The notes under the pieces were generated by a model. The model saw only the letters and a program-made list of their open reading frames with translations. It did not search any database and was not told the origin of the DNA. Shown here piece by piece: positions 30,007-38,537 of a stretch of DNA of 38,537 nucleotides. The stretch comes from Halocafeteria seosinensis (Eukaryota > Sar > Bigyra > Bicosoecida). The position numbers and the translations under genes were made by a program. Every line of letters starts with the position of its first letter. Positions within the stretch are counted from its first letter, which is position 1. The DNA is taken from the NCBI GenBank assembly GCA_001687465.1, contig LVLI01000288.1:1-38537 (forward strand), given 5' to 3'.

Positions 30007-30959
30007 CTATGGAAGTTCCGTCAGTTCATGTTTCTTATAAAAGGCCCATAAGCTGTCTCTGACCTTTTGAAGGGAAGACGTGGCCGCATGCAATTTATTC
30101 ATTATCTCAGGGTCGTCAACACCACCGGCAAGGTGCTTCATGAAGTCCTCTCGATATGGAAGTGCATAAAATGCCGCCTGTAATTTAATTCACCTTTTAA
30201 TATTAGCTCACTACTTGGAAAGCATCGTAAGGACGGCAACTCACGCTAATCGTCTTCCGCAGCATCCACGGATGATGAGGTGCTAATCCAAACTCGTAAG
30301 CTTCGCTGGCGCATGTTCTTAGTTTTTTGTCATGATGATCATACAGCTCAGTGAGTAGTTTCCACGTAAAGTCCAAGAACCTGCACATCGAGAACGGTCC
30401 CTAAACATCGACATGCTCTCAAACCATGCTCGGCCACATACCACATCATGCGAAGCAACGTTCGAGAGCCAGAATGAAACGAACTCTTCTCAATATCGTG
30501 GACTTTTCTCCGCATCTGCATTGGTTGCAGAAAGAATAACTCCTTTGATACGCGTCGGCTACGTAAAAGGTAATTAAGCGGGAAAATGCCTACCTCGTCC
30601 TTCACCATGTATTGCAATGTTAAGCGGATTTCATCTTCACTTTCGTTCTCAGGTGGGGATCCTTCGCCGTCTTTGATAGGCGCTTTTGTTGTACCGCTAG
30701 TTGAAGACTTGGACCGTTCTTCCAACTCACCCTTTCGAACTATCAAAATCTCGGACTTCTCCTCAATATCGTCTCGCGCCATTTTGAGTGCTGAACCCAA
30801 TGCTCTGATCATTTTAACCACCTCATGGGACATTTTGACAAAGCGGTCTATCGGAATGTCCGCCGTGTGCTTTTCTAGCTCTTGTAAATGCTCCACCAGC
30901 TTATCTGCCCGGAAGTAGGAGACCTCATCATCGGTAGGCACATTGCTTTCGGCCGACAT
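30007..30959 (-). CDS. glycolipid/ceramide-1-phosphate transfer protein (GLTP fold)
   Basis: Predicted 248-residue cytosolic lipid carrier that moves sphingolipids between membranes. Exons on the minus strand: 30959–30594, 30515–30442, 30380–30245 and 30177–30007. After splicing the conserved order appears: ARDDIEEK (the headgroup-binding Asp), LQYMVKDE, SGSRTLLRMMWFLDF (two Arg used for the phosphate in CPTP-type proteins), ASEAYEFGLAPHHPWMLRK (the conserved His) and FYALPYREDFMKHL. The SGSRTLLR context is closer to ceramide-1-phosphate carriers (CPTP/ACD11) than to classical GLTP; that subtype is inference. The N-terminal 45 residues and an acidic loop (about residues 90–112) are extra. Intron 1 (30516–30593) is 78 nt with no stop in frame; I splice it because this restores the normal spacing between the MVKDE and SGSR motifs. 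Confidence 0.85.
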
Positions 30960-31405
30960 TGTTGTCTACACAGGATGAACGAGAGATTCTGACACCTAAC
31001 GCCTAAAACAGTGTTACAATCGCACTTTTAACACAGAGAACCGACCTAACCCAGGATCAACTTGGAGACTCAATAAAGTGGAACCTAGAGATCGAGATAT
31101 ACCCTACGGAACATGATGAAATCGACCAATTCGAGTATAATAAAGCCATTCCTCCAGTCGCGAGAACCCCGTTGGCTGTGAATCTGCAACTTCAACCTAT
31201 GCTTGTAGTGGTGATAGATGAATGCTATTTATTCGGACCGTCCCCGAGTTGTTAAGATAGTCCAATATTTGATGCCTTTATTTGTATCCGCAGCCCTGAC
31301 GACCTTGAGGATCCATGCATGTGAAACTTGGCCGGAAGAATGGAGGAGCGTCTGACTTGATTCAAGTGGATGTACTTGGGACAAGTGCTTAGAGTGAATA
31401 GAAGA
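30960..31405. other. divergent promoter region, lipid-transfer gene / VPS20
   Basis: A 446-bp interval between divergent start codons. It should hold both promoters and 5' UTRs. Nothing else is recognised. Confidence 0.45.
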
Positions 31406-32437
31406 ATGGGGAATTTACTTACACAGCTCTTTGGAACGAAGAAACACAGCCAGAATGATAAATCTGGTTCGTCGAAATCCACAAGGGCAACTCCTGAGGG
31501 GAGAGACAGTAAGTTCCGCAGACTGATTAACTTCTGGGGCAGTTAGCTCGTGTACAGTCGACTTATTGTTTCACCAGAAGCTGAGTTTGAGCTTAAGAAA
31601 GCAAGAGACAGAATTGACAAGTATATCAAGAGAGTACGTTTGTACATGTTTGGTGAATATCGCTCGCTATGCGAAATAGGTAGGTACCTTGGTGCCACAG
31701 GCCGAACGAGAGGTAGACCAGTTACTGGAGAAAGCAAAACAAATGAAGAAGCAAGGAAGAGATGTACGAACAAATTAGGTTCAGCGTTACTATGTGCTAT
31801 TCTTAATTAATGTCGTCCTCTCTGCTCACTCCTGCAGAAAGACGTCATGAGACTTCTGAAGCTTAAGAAGTATGTTGCTTGAGCACAGCTCGAAGTAACT
31901 GCGACGTCAGTACTGTACATTATTCGGTATTATTGCAGATTGAAACAAAAGGCTATAGATGACGCGCATCAGAATTATTTAAAAATACAGCATGTGCAAG
32001 TACAGATAGAGAAAGCAGAAAATACCCGGGAGATGTATCAGGGCCTGGAACAGGGCACTGCAGCGTTGGAATACCTGAATGAACAGATGCCAATTGACAA
32101 GATAGAGGCAATTATGGAAAAGACAGATGAAGCCCTCGAAGATCGTCAAGCGATTGATGATTTTCTGAATAATGCCGAGTTAGTTGGAGAACAGGACTTT
32201 TATCAAGGAGTGGAAGACGAAATGGATAGAATGATGAAGGAAGATCCTGACTTGCAACAAAGCGAGGCGATAGATGAGGCGACTCAGAAAGCACGAACCA
32301 CTGAGGAAAACCGCTCAACAGAGATCAAAGGCACAAGCAAGAGAGAAGCTGCGTCGCTACCAATGGCACCTAATCATGAACCTCGTGCTGCACATCCGGA
32401 GGAAAAGAAAGCAACCAAGGAGGCAGTAGCGAGTTAA
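31406..32437 (+). CDS. VPS20: ESCRT-III subunit VPS20/CHMP6
   Basis: Predicted 250-residue ESCRT-III protein. VPS20 sits on endosomal membranes, bridges ESCRT-II and nucleates Snf7 polymers for multivesicular body formation. Exons: 31406–31508, 31578–31633, 31701–31763, 31838–31869 (only 32 nt) and 31939–32437. The N-terminus MGNLLTQLFG carries the Gly2 and context for N-myristoylation, which is typical of VPS20/CHMP6. Helical segments follow: EFELKKARDRIDKYIKR, EREVDQLLEKAKQMKKQGR, VMRLLKLKK. The core is EKAENTREMYQGLEQGTAAL, then LNEQMPIDKIEAIMEKTDEA, matching the snf7 domain. An acidic helix (about residues 170–200) could be the autoinhibitory segment. A further 40 residues at the end are Lys/Glu/Ala-rich. 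CHMP4/Snf7 is the main alternative assignment. Confidence 0.8.
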
Positions 32438-32490
32438 CGTGGTTCAGGAAACATATACTTCAGGACTGGTTGAAGGAAGTAGTGTATAGA

Positions 32491-33176
32491 CTATTCTTCG
32501 GAATCCTCTTCCTCCCCCATTTCCTCGTCCTCTTCTTCCTGTTCAGCGGAGGATTGAGCTTGAGCCTGCTTGTAAGCCTCCAAACGCTCGCACCGGCGTC
32601 TTAACTTGTTTTCTGTCCATTGCCACTTGTTTAATTTTAAATCCCGCGACATCTTAGTATAGTCTTTGTCGTGCTTTGCGATGAGTGGCTCTAAGTATTT
32701 CTGTTCCTCCTCGGGGACGTAGTTTTCGACGCGATTCTTCTTGGTTTCTACTGGTAGGCCTCCAGTTTTTCGTATTTCCTCGACATCTGCAACGTAATAA
32801 TATGACAGTAAGCGGGGTCCCCATACCTCGTAGACATTCACTCACTATATAGCATTCCCGAGTCATCTTCTTTCTCGTAGCCCTTTATACTTTCCATTAG
32901 CTTCTTGTGCTCGTTCGGGTTTACCTCAAGTCCCAACTTTTCGTAATTCTGTGAGTAAATACACGCAAAGACTATAACGCCTACCATATAGGGCATACGA
33001 CACGAATGAGTACTGCATACCTGTCTTAGTGTTTTCTTGGTATCCCAGTTCTGTTTTACAACCTCGTTTGTGAAGACCTTCTTGATTTTGTCGGGGTGCT
33101 TTGTCTTGCGTGCTCGTCGCGCGGATCGCACAGACTTGTTTCGCTTGCCCTTGATATTCTTTCGTCCGCGGGCCAT
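32491..33176 (-). CDS. NOP16: ribosome biogenesis protein NOP16
   Basis: Nucleolar factor (184 residues) for 60S subunit assembly. Exons on the minus strand: 33176–33021, 32948–32846 and 32786–32491. The N-terminus is strongly basic (GRKNIKGKRNKSVRSARRAR), followed by the family pattern VVKQNWDTKKTLRQ and NYEKLGLEVNPNEH. Near the middle is the block VPEEEQKYLEPLIAKHDKDY, then KMSRDLKLNKWQWTENKLRRR, matching the NOP16 C-terminal region. It ends in an acidic run of Glu/Asp. It is convergent with VPS20 (53 bp between stops) and divergent from the kinesin gene. Confidence 0.88.
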
Positions 33177-33650
33177 TGTCAGTCGCCTGTAACTATGCTA
33201 TAGACTATCCACTCTAGTACTGTGGGTCACTTCAATGTGTGTCCGAACTTCAAGTTCACGCCTTTATTAAGTTTACTTTGGCTCTAAGGATGAAGTGGAA
33301 CATGTTCAAGGATAACAGGAGTGGATTAAGTTGCATCAAAATGCCTTTATCGTTCCAACCAGCCTATGCGGGCTGCAAAATGAGAGGGGAGTCCCTACTA
33401 TCTCCATAGTGCAAGATTTGTTTGACAGGTTGTGCAACTTCAACAACCTCATCGAAACGCGCGCGCGCGACCGCCTCGATCCCTTCATAGTAGAGCCTAT
33501 ATTTAGAGGCTGAGTCAGGATGAATGGCGTTGTTGCAATCTGCAGTAATATTGCGCAACAGGAGAATAGTGTGTGGTATTTCAATCATTTATCCATTAGT
33601 AGCTATAGCTCCTGCCAGAGTGGTGGGAAGAGACTTAACGGCAGAGACCG
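33177..33650. other. divergent promoter region NOP16 / kinesin
   Basis: A 474-bp interval between divergent start codons. A pyrimidine-containing stretch ending CTGCCAG at 33617 could be the acceptor of a 5' UTR intron of the kinesin gene. No other feature is recognised. Confidence 0.45.
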
Positions 33651-36600
33651 ATGCAGACCATGCAGGAATCGGTGGCCGTATGCATCCGCATACGGCCAAT
33701 GGGACAATCAGAGAAAACCGATAATTCTGAGAAGGTCTGGAGCTTGGTTCCAGGAACGACCAACGAGATCGAAGGAAAGTATGGCGAGAGAGATAGTATC
33801 CGGAAAGCATTCGGTGAGTTCACCTAAGATACGAGCTCAACACCTACAAGCACTTTAACGATACCATCCACTGCTTACAGATCACGTGTTTGATGACTCT
33901 GCCGATACATACGAAGTTTACGAGCGTAGTGCGCAGCGCATCGTGAGGTCAGTTGTTCATGGGTACAATGGCACGATTTTCGCGTATGGCCAGACAGCTG
34001 CCGGAAAGACTTACACAATGCAAGGTACGTTCATAACCAGTGCTGTTGACTGTTCTAAATATTTATTACTCGGTTTTTGTGATGCAGGTAGCGAAAATTC
34101 CCCGGGGATCTTGAGATTAGCGGTAGATGATATTCTGGATCAGATTTCTAAAGTATGATATCTCTCAGGAAACAGTTTATGTATACTAGCAAATGTTTAC
34201 CCTATATCCCTTCAGACTGAGGATAGAGCCTACCTAATCCGATGTTCTTATCTGGAAATCTACAATGAACGAGTAAGAGATCTTCTTCCTAAGGAAGGCC
34301 AATCCGAGTATCCAAAAGTGCGACAGGATAAAGAGGGGGTTAGTTCTGGACAGGCAAAAGCCTTAAGTTGGCTACGGTAGATAATTTTTCTTCAATGCTG
34401 CAGAATCCACACGTGGAAAGCAATGAAGAGTGCATCTCCACTGCGGAAGAAGCGCTGCAAGTCCTGGAGCAAGGAGAAAGGAGAAGAACTGTGGCGGAAA
34501 CAGGGAAGAATGAAAAATCCTCTAGATCACACTCCATTTTTCGGCTTGTTGTTGAAAGTCATGCCAACGGTAACGCTGCAGATGCACAGAGCGTGCTCGT
34601 GGGAGAACTAAACTTGGTCGACCTGGCTGGTTCAGAAAATGCCACCGCATCTGAGAACGTCACAGGTGGTGGAGACAGACTAAGGGAATCATCCCATATT
34701 AACAAGAGTCTATCCACTCTCAGCCGTGTGATAAATGAGTTGCCTTCCGCCAAAGCGACCGGAAAGCGTGTCTCGTTTCGTGACTCTAAGCTAACGTACC
34801 TATTGCAGTCTTCCCTGGGTGGCAACTCACGGATTGCTGCCATTTGCTGTGTGTCCCCGGCAAACTCGTGCTGGAAGGAAACGAAAAGCACATTAAATTT
34901 TGCGTCTTCAGCCAAGAAAGTATCATTGTCTGTGAAAGCCAATGCTGTTGTTGACGACCAAACTAAAATCAAGCATATGCGAAACGAGCTGGCACGTCTA
35001 AAACAGGAGCTTGAGCGAGCAAAGAAAGGAGAAACAACAACCGGATCCGACAGCAAAGTAGACGAGGAAGGTGAGCAACCACCAAGCCAAGGCTCTGAGC
35101 AGAGCACCAGAGCGGCAGAGTACGAAAAACTGATTGAGATTTTACGAAGACAAGTGCTAATCGGAGGGGCAGCTTCAAGAAATGCTTTCGAGACCGATGG
35201 ACGCACGCGGGCCGTGGATGAAGCTGCTCGAAGAGCCAAAAAAGGCAGACAGAAACGCCACAGGGAAACATGGTGCGGGACGTTGCTACCAGACGGTACC
35301 GAAGGAGGTGGCATCCGCGCAGCGGATGTCGGATTGCGGGAGGAGGGGAAGGAGCACGAAAAAGATCAGCTCAAGCGTGACTTCATCCAAGAAGGACAAG
35401 CATCGGAGCAGCCAAAGAAGCAGAAAAGAGAGGAAGAAAGCGCAGTAGACGAGGAGAAAGAAAAAATGAAGGAGCAGATTGAGAACCTGCGTGAGAGCCT
35501 GCGAAAGTTGGAAGAGGAAAAGGATTCAGAGCTGTCTCACAAACAGATGCAAGCAGACAGAGCTGTTCAGGAAAAGAACGAAAAAGATGCACACCTGTCA
35601 GAGGCCTTACGGAAACAGGATGAAGCTAACAAAGAAATTGTATCCCTTAGAGAACGCGTTGCTAAATTAGATAAGGCCAAACTAACAAAGGGACAGGTTC
35701 AAAGACTCTCAGAGCTGAAGACAGAGAGAGATTCCTTGAGGGCTAAAGTTCCTCGTTTGGAAGAAGAACTAAATCAACTCAAAAGATCAAAGGCGGATAT
35801 GGCCGACGAAGAGCAAGAGAGGACTACGTTGAAACTACAACAAACTGAAAAGTCCCTCGAGAATATGCACGTCAAATACCGTGAGGCAGTGGAAGATGGC
35901 AAAACAAACGAGAGCATGCTAGAAAATGTCATTGGCTCTCTGGCGAGCTTTACCTCAATGTCGGTACAGCTGGCCCAAGAATTTCGTTTTGTAGGATCAG
36001 AGGAAGGACCCACAGTACCTAACGCTGGTGACTTGTCCAAGGGAGTACAGGACGCATTTAGGCAATTGACAAAGAGTGCGGGAATCACAGGTGATGAAAC
36101 TGAAAGTCTTCCCACCGGCGTGCTTGACAACTTGAGCGAAGGCGTGCAGTTTAGAGATGAAGAAACTATCAAGGCGTCTTTAGATCTGATCCAAACGATG
36201 CTCTCGACGATCTCAGAGGGACTCAGGACCACTATTCGGGATCGTCTCAGGATAATGGAAGTCAAAAATTCGTTGAAAGAGGAAGTAGACTCGCTCCAAC
36301 AACGCATACACGACAAGAGCGAGGAGTCGGCAAGGGAACATGAGCAACACCAGCAGGAACTGGCCGAGAAAACAGAGTATTTGAACGAATGCCGATCATC
36401 GCTGGCTCAGAGGGATGCTGATGTCGCAAAGAAAGACGAAGAAATCGAACGGTTGACGAACGTCGAAGTGCAGCTCCGGGACCGATTGCAGGAGCTGCAA
36501 AATACCGCTGACCAGCGGAAGCAGCAGGTGGAGAATCTTGAGTACGATAAAGATCAAATTGAGCAAGCGAAGAATGAGATTAACAAAAAGCTCCAGTACA

Positions 36601-37203
36601 CCGAGGATCAGCTCTCCCAATCCCGGGAAGAACATCGGAACGGAGTAAAATTCTTAGAACAGGAAAACCTCGAACTAATGCTGGAGGTCCGAAGCCTGCG
36701 ACAATCGCTTAACACTATGGAACAGAAACTAGAAAACAACGAGGGCAGTCAACGAACGGTTTCCAAGGAACCCATACAGACTCTCTCAACTGACAGTAGT
36801 AACAGTGTCTCACCAGAGACCAGAGCCGCATACAACGCAACATCGGCAGGATACACGACGAACGTTCATACTGCATCCCAAGAAGATGGCTCGAGACCCG
36901 CGCTTTCTGAAAGAAATGTAAACGTTGTGGAAGAAGACAATGACTTTGAATCACTCAAGTCGCCAGGTGCTTGTAAACAAAACAAGTCCCGAAACAGTCA
37001 AAGAGAATCTCTTGCTCGTCCTCGACTGGATTTGGGAATGCAAGAAGAAGATCAAACAGGTGAGTGTGCTCAGCAATAACTGCATCAATAATATCAAACA
37101 TATCCTAATCTAATGTGCAACATTATTATTTCTTCCGGCTGTCTTGACGTTCGTTGTAGCGACTGTCAGCGGAAATTCCGCTGCGGAATTCTTCCTTTCC
37201 TAA
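33651..37203 (+). CDS. kinesin motor protein, N-terminal motor, kinesin-7/CENP-E-like
   Basis: Predicted 1064-residue plus-end-type motor; exons 33651–33813, 33881–34024, 34088–34152, 34216–34338, 34404–37059 and 37160–37203. The motor is N-terminal: VAVCIRIRPM, then HGYNGTIFAYGQTAAGKTYTM (P-loop 91–98), switch I NEKSSRSH (201–208), switch II DLAGSE (238–243), HINKSLSTLSRVI and FRDSKLTYLLQSSLGG. GYNGTIFAYGQTA and the neck KIKHMRNELARLKQELE are most like kinesin-7, whose members include CENP-E in spindle attachment; the subfamily is inference. The P-loop has Ala where most kinesins have Ser (GQTxSGKT). Residues from about 370 to 1000 are coiled coil with a break around 540–620, and a Ser-rich tail follows. 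The last 15-codon exon rests on a GTGAGT donor and a pyrimidine-rich acceptor; without splicing the frame would end at 37079. Confidence 0.9.
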
Positions 37204-37663
37204 AAGAAAAAGTTCCTCTGGAAAGTTTCCAGTTTATGAAGTCTATTAGGATTGTTCATGTGTGTGAGTACTGTAATATTTAAAGAAGCATGTTGTTTTG
37301 TCCTCTCTGATACTGTTTTCGTTTGTATTATATTGTCCTGTGTAACCAGTACGTATAGCAGAGCCTTCTTGCTTTTGCTGTTTTCTGTTTGAGAAGCCAG
37401 TATCACTTATTCGACGTAGGTAGGTCCTTTATTGAGAAGCACGTCCCAAGGCCTGAAAGAGGAGTATCCAAAGGAAGAAAAGGACGCGTGGAAGGGTTGT
37501 TGTAAACGTATGTACCATCGGGGTGGGTAAAACTCTAACTAACTATTTACATTGACGAAGCCGAAGGGATCTCCGGTAAAGAAAAAGTGTCAGTTTTTGG
37601 CAGGGGAAAGGCCTCACCGCGTGTTAGCTTTTCCGTACTGTGCAGTACCGATCGTGACTGTCG
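37204..37663. other. intergenic region after the kinesin gene
   Basis: A 460-bp interval holding the kinesin 3' flank and the 5' side of the last gene. The pyrimidine-rich stretch ending CTGTGCAG at 37645 resembles a 3' splice site, so an upstream exon of the last gene is possible. Nothing else is recognised. Confidence 0.4.
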
Positions 37664-38326
37664 ATGTACAATTGTAGGGAGTACAAGTTGCATAAGATGA
37701 TTTGCACGCAAATGGAGTCGAACCTATTCCTATATGCTGGAGGCACGGAGCAATCAGAGCACGATCCCCGTAACATGAGTGAACTATCGAAGACCAAATT
37801 CCGAGAAGTAGTTCGAAATGCCAGCGTTGTCGAAAAGGGGGGAATTGTGCATAAGTTCATAAGAGAAGTAAGGGAAGGAAAGTTGGAGGTGGCGAAACGC
37901 CTACTAGTTTCAGCAAGGGATACAGATTCACCTCAAGGGGCTTCAAGTGCTCCAACCTTGGCCGAGAGGTTAGAGGAGATCTTGGAGAACGAGCAACAAT
38001 CCAAGCCCTGGATCGAAGTGGGGACAGGTTCATTGGAAATTAAGGGACACAACTTTCCCGACGATATTTTATCCGACGTAACAAGCCGCTGGTATGGCAA
38101 GGATGGTGAATTAATCTGTGCTTGCTACGTTGTCTCAGTTGCTACGTTGTCTCAGTTGCTGAAGAGGAGCATGCCGATGGTTTTCTGCGTCCTGTACTGT
38201 CGTGGAGCGGAAATTATCGGCTTAGGACTGGTTTCTTTAGGCCGGCTTCTATCTCGCCACCACGAGTGGATCACGTGTGCGTGGCAGTATGGCCCGTTCT
38301 TGAATCCGTCACTCATTCCCGGTTGA
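37664..38326 (+). CDS. unrecognised protein, structure disturbed by a 17-bp duplication near its end
   Basis: Open frame of 220 codons from ATG 37664; ATG 37775 (MSELSKTKFREVV…) is an equally good start. I do not recognise the family. The first 130 codons look coding: charged helical stretches such as GGIVHKFIREVREGKLEVAK and TLAERLEEILENEQQ, then WIEVGTGSLEIKGHNFPDD. After 38105 the reading becomes doubtful. A GTGAAT at 38106 could be a donor, and two perfect 17-bp copies each ending CTCAG could be acceptors (38138, 38155). Using the second gives a 50-nt intron and switches to the frame EEEHADGFLRPVLSW…DHVCVAVWPVLESV, which runs into the dispersed repeat and stops at 38400. The alternative is a gene damaged by a frameshifting duplication. 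The true 3' end may be modified by the repeat insertion. Confidence 0.4.
   Translation: MYNCREYKLHKMICTQMESNLFLYAGGTEQSEHDPRNMSELSKTKFREVVRNASVVEKGGIVHKFIREVREGKLEVAKRLLVSARDTDSPQGASSAPTLAERLEEILENEQQSKPWIEVGTGSLEIKGHNFPDDILSDVTSRWYGKDGELICACYVVSVATLSQLLKRSMPMVFCVLYCRGAEIIGLGLVSLGRLLSRHHEWITCAWQYGPFLNPSLIPG
38122..38160 (+). repeat. 17-bp tandem duplication
   Basis: Two perfect copies of TTGCTACGTTGTCTCAG (38122–38138 and 38139–38155) are followed by five bases of a third (TTGCT). The period is not a multiple of three, so in an exon the duplication would shift the frame; in an intron it would duplicate the 3' splice site. Confidence 0.95.
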
Positions 38327-38336
38327 CTTCCGAGAG

Positions 38337-38447
38337 CACACACACACACACAAATGTGACAGATAGCCCACCGGCCGGGAAGTTGACCACATCCTCTTAA
38401 CGAGGAGCGGTAAGCGCCCGTGTTAAGCAGCGACGGGCCCGCTGTTC
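38337..38447 (-). repeat. dispersed repeat, copy B (inverted relative to copy A)
   Basis: Inverted, nearly identical copy of the segment at 1793–1898. It begins with a CA run (38337–38352) and ends at GCTGTTC. The core CAGCG-ACGGGCC-CGCTG (38428–38444) reads the same on the plus strand as in copy A although all flanking repeat sequence is inverted. The sequence right of 38447 is not similar to that left of copy A. The alternative 3' end of the last gene lies inside this copy. Confidence 0.88.
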
Positions 38448-38537
38448 CTGCAGCCTTGCTGACATGCGCCGTGGGGGAACACAGCACTGGTTAAGCTCAG
38501 GAGGCATCGGGGGAGGAGCCATGCCTGCGCCCACAAT

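Noticed and set aside
1-38537. CRISPR array, prokaryotic defence genes, intact transposase or reverse transcriptase
   Set aside because: No regularly spaced repeats and no matching protein motifs on either strand; the gene content is ordinary eukaryotic.

Overview
The window is nuclear DNA of a unicellular eukaryote. It has a cytosolic 18S rRNA gene, short GT–AG introns in most protein genes, and a full set of core eukaryotic genes. The 18S 5' third has features common in stramenopile and other SAR-clade sequences, and the pseudophosphatase looks like a family I associate with SAR protists. I would place the source as a protist or alga, perhaps a stramenopile; the supergroup is inference.

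Layout. Bases 1–622 are the 5' third of an 18S gene transcribed leftward out of the window. A 1.9 kb spacer follows, with a 19-base A run, a 16-bp palindrome, a hairpin, one copy of a dispersed repeat and an 84-bp tandem duplication. Then come RIOK3 (+) facing a proline-rich coiled-coil protein (−); PDS5 (−) divergent from PDHA1 (+), which faces RPL17 (−); an ATP6AP2-like membrane protein (+) and a coiled-coil protein (+) facing MMS19 (−); a catalytically dead dual-specificity phosphatase with a long disordered tail (+) facing ICMT (−); a GLTP/CPTP-type lipid-transfer protein (−); VPS20/CHMP6 (+) facing NOP16 (−); a kinesin (+); and an unrecognised gene (+) that runs into a second, inverted copy of the dispersed repeat at the right edge.

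The genes do not form one pathway. They are housekeeping functions: ribosome biogenesis and structure (18S, RIOK3, RPL17, NOP16), chromosome segregation and genome maintenance (PDS5, MMS19, kinesin-7-like motor), mitochondrial carbon metabolism (PDHA1), endomembrane and lipid biology (VPS20, lipid-transfer protein, ATP6AP2-like protein, ICMT). I joined 37 introns by reading frame. All are GT–AG, 33 of them are 59–80 nt, and the longest is 117 nt. Convergent neighbours are very tightly spaced: four of the five pairs have 14–53 bp between stop codons.

I see no prokaryotic-type defence system, CRISPR array, intact transposon or tRNA gene. The most unusual items are the Cys-to-Ser pseudophosphatase, the two inverted repeat copies whose palindromic core keeps the same absolute orientation while its flanks are inverted, a 17-bp duplication carrying a candidate 3' splice site in the last gene, and a 78-nt intron without stop codons in the lipid-transfer gene.
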